A program made the position numbers and the translations under genes. A DNA stretch of 64,000 nucleotides from Roseovarius amoyensis (GTDB taxonomy: Bacteria > Pseudomonadota > Alphaproteobacteria > Rhodobacterales > Rhodobacteraceae): NCBI RefSeq assembly GCF_003260265.1, contig NZ_QITQ01000012.1:42017-106016 (forward strand), in the 5' to 3' direction. Below the pieces are notes generated by a model. It made no database searches. It was given only the letters and a program-made list of their open reading frames with translations, and was not told where the DNA came from. This document shows, piece after piece, positions 58,990 to 64,000 of this stretch (its first letter is position 1; every line of letters starts with the position of its first letter).

Positions 58990-60668
58990 GCGTGACGCAG
59001 ACGACCACCACGCCCACGCGCCGGTGGGCGGATGCCGACCGCCTGCTGACGATCGTCTGCGTCGGGTTGCCGCTGCTTGGTCTTGTGCTGTTCTTCCTCT
59101 ACCCGATGCTGATCGTCTTCATGCGGTCCGTGGCGGTCGGGGATGGCTACGGGCTGGGGAATTACAGCAAGGTCCTTGGCTCTGCCGGGTTCTGGCGCGC
59201 GACATGGCATTCGCTGTTCATGGGCAGCGCCACCACCGCCCTGAGCGTCTTTCTGGGCTTCATCATCGCGCACGGGCTTTATCGCTGCGCGTTCCCCGGC
59301 AAGTGGCTGATCCGCAGCGTGATCGTCCTGCCGCTGCTGGCGCCCTCGCTGGTGCAGGCGCTGGGGCTGATATTCCTGCTGGGGCGCAATGGCGTCATCA
59401 GCCGCGCGCTGGGCATCGAGATCGACATCTACGGGTTCTGGGGGCTGCTGATCGCCAACACGCTTTACGCACTGCCGCAGGCGGTGATGATCATCGGGGC
59501 GGCGCTGGTGCTGCTGGATGCGCGAACCTATGAGGCGGCAGAGGTCATGGGCGCCTCGCCGACGCGGCAGTTCCGCGACCTGACCCTGCCGGCGGCGCGC
59601 TTCGGCATCCTGAACGCGGCCTTTGTCTGTTTCACCATCACCATCACAGATTTCGGCAACGCGGCGGTGATCGGGGGTGACTATTCGGTGCTCGCGACCG
59701 AGATCTATTCCCAGGTGGTCGGGCAGCGGAATTTCAACATGGGGGCCGTGGTCGGCATCATGCTGTTGCTGCCCACCGTGGTGTCCTATGCCATCGAGCG
59801 TCAGGCGATGAAACGCCAGGAGACGGGGCAACAAGTCGGGCAGGTGCGTTTCCAGCCGGCATTCACGCCGGCACGCGACCTGCCGATGGCGCTGCTGTCG
59901 CTGCTGATCTGTGCCGGCATCGTCGCGGTGATCGGCATCGTGGTCTATGCCAGCTTCGTCACGCTCTGGCCCTACAACATGGCGCTGTCGGTCAAGCATT
60001 ACGACATTACCCTGGCGGGGGGTTATTCCTCGCTCTGGATGACCATCGTGATCTCGCTCATGGCGGCGGCGGGCGGCACGCTGGCGGTGTTCCTGCTGGC
60101 GCTGGGGCTGCGGCGGCTTCCGCGGGCGGTGGCACAACCGATCCAGATCCTGGCTGCCATGCCGGCGGCGGTGCCGGGAATGGTGCTGGGCCTGGCCTAT
60201 ATCCTGACCTTCAACTCTACGGCGACGCCGCTTTATCTGCTTTACGGCACGGCCGCGCTGATCGCGATCGTGAACTTCTACCATTACCACACGCAGGCCT
60301 TCCTGACCCTGATGACGGGTTTCCGCCAGCTGCCCCGCGCATTCGAAGAGGCGGCCGGCTGTCTTGGCGCGGGGCTGGCGCGAACGGCGGTCGACATCGT
60401 CGCCCCGTTCGTCGCGCCAATGTTGATATCGGTGTTTTTCTTCCTGTTCATGCGCTCCATGGTCACGTTGTCGGCGGTCGTCTTTCTCACGACCCCGCAT
60501 CTGAGCGTCGCTGCCGTCACGATCATGCGGCTGGATGACGCCGGGCTGACATCTCAGGCGGCGGCCTTTTCGACCTGCGTGATGGCGGTTGTCTGCCTCG
60601 CCCTGCTGGGGATGAAGGCGACACTGGCCATGATGGGGCGGCGCAACCGGATGAATGGCGCGTCATGA
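58986..60668 (+). CDS. ABC permease with two fused domains (FbpB/PhnV-like)
   Basis: This 560-residue protein contains two permease halves, each with an EAA-type loop: YEAAEVMGASPTRQFRDLTL near 180 and FEEAAGCLGAGLARTAVDIV near 455. About twelve helices replace the usual homodimer, as in FbpB and AfuB transporters. It overlaps the ATPase stop and the DeoR start by ATGA. Confidence 0.92.
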   Translation: MSVTQTTTTPTRRWADADRLLTIVCVGLPLLGLVLFFLYPMLIVFMRSVAVGDGYGLGNYSKVLGSAGFWRATWHSLFMGSATTALSVFLGFIIAHGLYRCAFPGKWLIRSVIVLPLLAPSLVQALGLIFLLGRNGVISRALGIEIDIYGFWGLLIANTLYALPQAVMIIGAALVLLDARTYEAAEVMGASPTRQFRDLTLPAARFGILNAAFVCFTITITDFGNAAVIGGDYSVLATEIYSQVVGQRNFNMGAVVGIMLLLPTVVSYAIERQAMKRQETGQQVGQVRFQPAFTPARDLPMALLSLLICAGIVAVIGIVVYASFVTLWPYNMALSVKHYDITLAGGYSSLWMTIVISLMAAAGGTLAVFLLALGLRRLPRAVAQPIQILAAMPAAVPGMVLGLAYILTFNSTATPLYLLYGTAALIAIVNFYHYHTQAFLTLMTGFRQLPRAFEEAAGCLGAGLARTAVDIVAPFVAPMLISVFFFLFMRSMVTLSAVVFLTTPHLSVAAVTIMRLDDAGLTSQAAAFSTCVMAVVCLALLGMKATLAMMGRRNRMNGAS

Positions 60669-61420
60669 TGTGGGCAAAGGAACGCCACCAACGGATACTG
60701 TCCATGCTGGCGGCGAACCGGCAGGTGCGTGCCAATGACCTTGCGGAACTGCTGAACGTCTCGCGGGAAACCATTCGGCGCGACTTGCTCGACCTTGAGA
60801 AGTCCGGCCAGGTCAACCGTGTTCACGGCGGCGCGGTCGTGCCCGAGCGCCGCACCGAAGAACCGTTTCGCCAGCGTATGACCGCCCGGTTGCGCGCCAA
60901 GTCCGAAATCGCGCGCAAGGCAGTCGGGCTGATCGAGCCGGGGCAGACGGTGCTGGTGGACGCGGGCACGACGACGACCATCTTTGCGCAAGAACTGGCG
61001 AAACTCACCGGTGTCTCGGTCGTCACCAATTCACTGGACATTGCGACGACGCTTCAGGGCGCAGGCAAGGAGGTGCTGTTGCTCGGCGGCAGGATGGCCA
61101 CGGAGGTGCCGTCGACGGTGGGGGAGCTCACCTTGTCCGAGATCCGCCGGTTTCGCGCCGACATCTGCTTTTCGGCGCCGGTGGCGGTGCATCCGCGGAT
61201 GGGCGTGTTCTTTTACGACCTGCAGGAGGCCGAGATCGCCGTGGCGATGGCGGCACAGGCCCCAAAAAGGGTGATCCTGGCCGACCACAGCAAGCTTGGC
61301 GAAACCAGCCGGGTGCGCTCATGGCTGATGGAGGAGATCGACACCCTGGTGACGAGCTCGGCCGCGCCGAAAGATCTGATCGCATCCTTCCGCGAGGCGG
61401 GCGTTGAGGTCCTGGTCTGA
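60665..61420 (+). CDS. DeoR/GlpR-family regulator
   Basis: This 251-residue protein has an N-terminal helix-turn-helix (ANDLAELLNVSRETIRRDLL, about 23-42) with RVHGGAV just after. The effector domain begins KSEIARKAVGLIEPGQTVLVDAGTTT. DeoR proteins generally sense phosphorylated sugars. It is translated by ATGA overlap at the end of the importer operon, so it probably autoregulates it. Confidence 0.9.
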   Translation: MMWAKERHQRILSMLAANRQVRANDLAELLNVSRETIRRDLLDLEKSGQVNRVHGGAVVPERRTEEPFRQRMTARLRAKSEIARKAVGLIEPGQTVLVDAGTTTTIFAQELAKLTGVSVVTNSLDIATTLQGAGKEVLLLGGRMATEVPSTVGELTLSEIRRFRADICFSAPVAVHPRMGVFFYDLQEAEIAVAMAAQAPKRVILADHSKLGETSRVRSWLMEEIDTLVTSSAAPKDLIASFREAGVEVLV

Positions 61421-61528
61421 TCAGGCGGGTGATCTCGGGCCTGGGTTTGGCGTGACCGGCCCCGCAAGGTTGATCAGGTTGAAGGCGGCAAACAATGCGT
61501 CAGAGACACGTTTCCGCTAAGCGCCACT

Positions 61529-63262
61529 TCATGACACTGGCTGTTCTTCGGTCTCGATCGGTGGGATTTCCGTGCGCTCCTCTTCGGCGCCGCCGCAAAG
61601 CATGTCCACTGCGCGGTCGGCGGCATCCTGGAACGGTTCAAGAACCAGATCAGCCCCCGAGGCGAACAATTCCTCGGTGTCGTGCTTGTGGTGCGAAGTG
61701 ACCCCGATCCGGCCGCGGAAACCGGTGGAGTTGTGGGTCAGCTGGATAAGCGTCATGCGGGTATCCTCATAGCTGAGCCCGGTGGGATGGATCGGCACCG
61801 TCGAGACGATCCATTGCGCGTGCGACAAGGGCAGTTCGGCCAGAAACTCCGCGTCGGTTGCGTCACCATATTCTGCCTCGAGGCCGAGCTCGCCCCAGCG
61901 TCGCACGGCCAGCGGGTTGAAATCGACCCCGAGCACCCTGACACCGCGCTTTTGCAGGCGTATGCCGATGGCGGTGCCGAACCGCCCGAGGCCAAAGATG
62001 ATCACCTTGTAGCCGTCGCCAGGATGCGTGCTGGCCTCGGAGGGCTCGCGCGGGGTGTCCTTGCGTTCGAAGATGCCGAGTACCGGCTCGAACAGCGCGT
62101 ATAGCCGGTGTGAATAGGTGATCATGTAGGTCGAGGCGGCGATCGTCACCAGCCCGACCATGGTCACCAAGCCAAGCGTATCTTCCTGCACATGGCCGAG
62201 CGACACCCCCATGGCGACGAAAATAAGTGAGAATTCGCTGATCTGCGCGACGGTCAGCCCGGCAAGGAACCCGGTGCGTTTGCGAAAACCCAACGCCCCC
62301 ATGATCACCAGCACGATCAGCGGGTTGCCAATCAGCACGAAGAGCGAGAAGAGAACCGCGCCAGTGACATGCGCACCCAGCAGCGACAGGTCGAGCGCGG
62401 AACCGAGCGCGATGAAAAAGAACAAGAGCAGGAAATCCCGCAGCGGGGCAAGACGGGCCGCTATGGTTTCGCGGTAGGGCGTCGAGGCCAGGGAAACGCT
62501 CGCCAGAAGGCCGCCCACCTCCTTGCCGAGACCGACGAAATCGGCGACGGCAGCGAATATCGCGGCCTGCGCAATGGCGAAGATCACCAGTAGTTCGGGC
62601 GCCCGCGCCAGCCGTTCGGTCAGCGGGTTGGCAACATAGCGCACGAACAGGATGACCAGTGTCACCATGGCCACGCCCGATGCGAGAACGGTCAGAACCG
62701 ATCCGCCCCCATGCCCGGCGCCACCCTCGGTGGCGGCGCCGATGCCGATGGCCGACAGCACGATCATCGCCAGCACCACGACCAGATCCTGCACGATCAG
62801 AAACCCAAGCGCGATCTGCCCATGCAACGAGTCGATCTCGCGCTTGTCGGACAGCAGTTTCACGATGATGATGGTCGAGGAAAACGTCAGCGCAACAGCA
62901 ACATAAAGGCTGGTGATATGCCCCAGGCCTAGGGCCAGACCAATCAGGTAGCCGAATATAGACGTAAAAGCGACCTGCCCGAGCCCCGTCAGCAATGACA
63001 CCGCCCCGAGCGAGCGGATCAGTTTTACATCAAGCTTTATGCCGACAAGAAAGAGCAGCACGGCGATGCCGAGTTCCGACAAAAGGCTGATCTCGTCGGC
63101 CGAACGCACCACGTCCAGTACCGATGGCCCCGCGATCAGGCCGACGGCGATGAAGCTGACGATCAGCGGCTGACGCAGGATGATCCCAAGGAAGCCAATC
63201 ATTGCAGCCATGACCAGCAGTGCGGCGATTTCGCCAAAGGCGGTGTGAAAGAATACGTCCAT
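61529..63262 (-). CDS. CPA2 monovalent cation:proton antiporter with RCK domain
   Basis: This 577-residue protein from ATG 63262 has about twelve helices (LLSELGIAVLLFLVGIKLDVK, TFSSTIIIVKLLSDKREI) and a C-terminal TrkA_N domain with GLGRFGTAIG near 430. It resembles KefB/YbaL potassium-efflux antiporters. A GTG at 63298 would add 12 residues but has no ribosome site. It is divergent from the usp gene. Confidence 0.92.
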   Translation of the reverse strand: MDVFFHTAFGEIAALLVMAAMIGFLGIILRQPLIVSFIAVGLIAGPSVLDVVRSADEISLLSELGIAVLLFLVGIKLDVKLIRSLGAVSLLTGLGQVAFTSIFGYLIGLALGLGHITSLYVAVALTFSSTIIIVKLLSDKREIDSLHGQIALGFLIVQDLVVVLAMIVLSAIGIGAATEGGAGHGGGSVLTVLASGVAMVTLVILFVRYVANPLTERLARAPELLVIFAIAQAAIFAAVADFVGLGKEVGGLLASVSLASTPYRETIAARLAPLRDFLLLFFFIALGSALDLSLLGAHVTGAVLFSLFVLIGNPLIVLVIMGALGFRKRTGFLAGLTVAQISEFSLIFVAMGVSLGHVQEDTLGLVTMVGLVTIAASTYMITYSHRLYALFEPVLGIFERKDTPREPSEASTHPGDGYKVIIFGLGRFGTAIGIRLQKRGVRVLGVDFNPLAVRRWGELGLEAEYGDATDAEFLAELPLSHAQWIVSTVPIHPTGLSYEDTRMTLIQLTHNSTGFRGRIGVTSHHKHDTEELFASGADLVLEPFQDAADRAVDMLCGGAEEERTEIPPIETEEQPVS

Positions 63263-63552
63263 TAATCCCACTGTTTCCCGGTTATCTTCATGCCCCACTG
63301 GGCGGACCCGGTCTTCCCTACGGCATTGTCTGTTTCGGCGGCTTGTGCGCGATCCCTATCGGCAAGGGGGGCAGATCAGTTCTGATGATCTTGACGGTCC
63401 GACATTCATTACTCGACATTTCGACGTCTTTTCACAGGGTTTGCCTTGCTATAGCCTGATATAGTTTAGTTTGACGATTTCGGACATGCCTTGACGCGGT
63501 TTGGCGAGCATTTTCTTGCCCCGATGGGCTTGCCGCAAGGGAATGCAATGCA

Positions 63553-63876
63553 ATGAAGAAAATCATGGTTGCCACGGATTTCTCGGAGCGGTCGGACCGA
63601 TCCCTGATGCGTTCCAAGCTGTTGGCCAGACAGTTCGGGGCCACCATCACGCTTCTTCATGTTGTCGATGACGATCAGCCGCGCCGAATCGTCGAGACCG
63701 AGCGTGACGAGGCCGCAACGCTGCTGCGGCAGATCGCTCTGACATGCAGACAGAACGATGGCGTCAGTTGCGAGACGCGAGTCATTCTGGCGTCACCCTT
63801 CGCCGGTATCCTTCAGGGGGTCGAAGAGGCCGCCCCCGACCTGCTGGTGATCGGCCCGCACCGCCGACAGATGCTA
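63553..63876 (+). pseudogene. universal stress protein (UspA family), 3' end cut by IS
   Basis: The frame from ATG 63553 begins MKKIMVATDFSERSDRSL and has the UspA nucleotide-binding motif in VIGPHRRQML. Family members run to about 140-150 residues, but here codon 108 (CTA at 63874) is the junction with an IS630-family element. The ORF then reads 13 element-derived residues to 63918. The last helix and final strand are lost. It may still be expressed, in truncated form. Confidence 0.8.
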
Positions 63877-64000
63877 GAGCGGGTTGCGTCTAATCGGTTT
63901 CATAGCCTGCAGCCTTGAAGAAGTTGTAGCATTCCTCGTCAGTGAAGAGATCACAGACGTGACCGACCGCGCGCCAGAGGTCATCGTAGGTCCGCGCGGC
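63874..64000 (-). mobile_element. IS630-family insertion sequence, right end
   Basis: The element starts at CTAG (63874-63877), the preferred IS630 target with TA duplicated, and continues with GAGCGGGTTGCGTC, its terminal sequence. Only 127 bases lie in the window. Confidence 0.7.
63890..64000 (-). CDS. IS630-family transposase, C-terminal 36 residues
   Basis: On the minus strand the last 36 residues before TAG (63892-63890) include YDDLWRAVGHVCDLF and ECYNFFKAAGYETD, the usual C-terminus of IS630 transposases. The remainder is outside the window. Confidence 0.8.
   Translation of the reverse strand, partial: AARTYDDLWRAVGHVCDLFTDEECYNFFKAAGYETD

Noticed and set aside
58611..60500. 629-codon frame antisense to the double permease
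   Set aside because: Arg/Gln/His-rich shadow with no domain; the permease has clear EAA loops.
61421..61528. possible transposase tail between the DeoR and antiporter genes
   Set aside because: A few frame pieces vaguely resemble a transposase C-terminus, but they need a frame change and carry no motif.

Overview
The window comes from a high-GC alphaproteobacterium, most likely a marine or soil member of the Rhodobacterales. The evidence is the clade I (Tat-exported) nitrous oxide reductase operon, the many TRAP transporters, the mde locus, the hmu/exb heme uptake genes, and dense operons whose genes overlap by ATGA. No tRNA, rRNA or CRISPR array was seen. Almost every base is coding. The disturbed spots are an IS630-type insertion at the right edge and three decayed genes or loci.

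Left part (1-13.2 kb). A malonate-type operon on the minus strand carries TRAP dctP-dctQ-dctM followed by the start of a malonyl-CoA decarboxylase. It is divergent from a GntR regulator, and the shared intergenic region holds two GTATAC palindromes. Next is a complete denitrification (N2O reduction) operon on the plus strand, nosRZDFYLX, led by a small Cys-rich secreted protein and preceded by a perfect FNR/NnrR-type box.

Middle left (13.2-29.5 kb). A demethylase-like flavoprotein and an MttB-family methyltransferase (methylated-amine use) are divergent from a GcvA-like LysR regulator, with an ATTAG-N5-CTAAT operator between them. Then come a remnant of an amino-acid ABC permease, gdhA, an AcrAB-type RND efflux pair, and an mdeR/mdeA/mdeB methionine catabolism locus. 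A 46-codon ANTAR-domain remnant follows.

Iron/heme block (29.2-46.1 kb). A TonB-dependent receptor with a small secreted protein lies downstream of a five-gene operon (membrane protein, Tat-exported binding protein, permease, ATPase, NnrS). Upstream lies hmuSTUV, divergent from a secreted protein-exbB-exbD-exbD-tonB-small ORF-hemP operon. The two divergent promoters overlap and share one inverted repeat. A second TonB-dependent receptor with its own strong promoter closes the block.

Right part (46.1-64 kb). The remains of a TRAP operon are followed by a seven-gene minus-strand operon: N-formylglutamate amidohydrolase family, TRAP QMP, glutamine-synthetase-like ligase, aldehyde dehydrogenase, iron alcohol dehydrogenase. 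It is divergent from an RpiR regulator and looks like a gamma-glutamylation route for an amino alcohol or amine. Next is an inositol-monophosphatase-family phosphatase, divergent from an ABC importer (binding protein, ATPase, double permease) and a DeoR regulator, suggesting import and dephosphorylation of a phosphorylated sugar or polyol. The window ends with a CPA2 antiporter and a universal stress protein gene cut near its 3' end by an IS630-family element.
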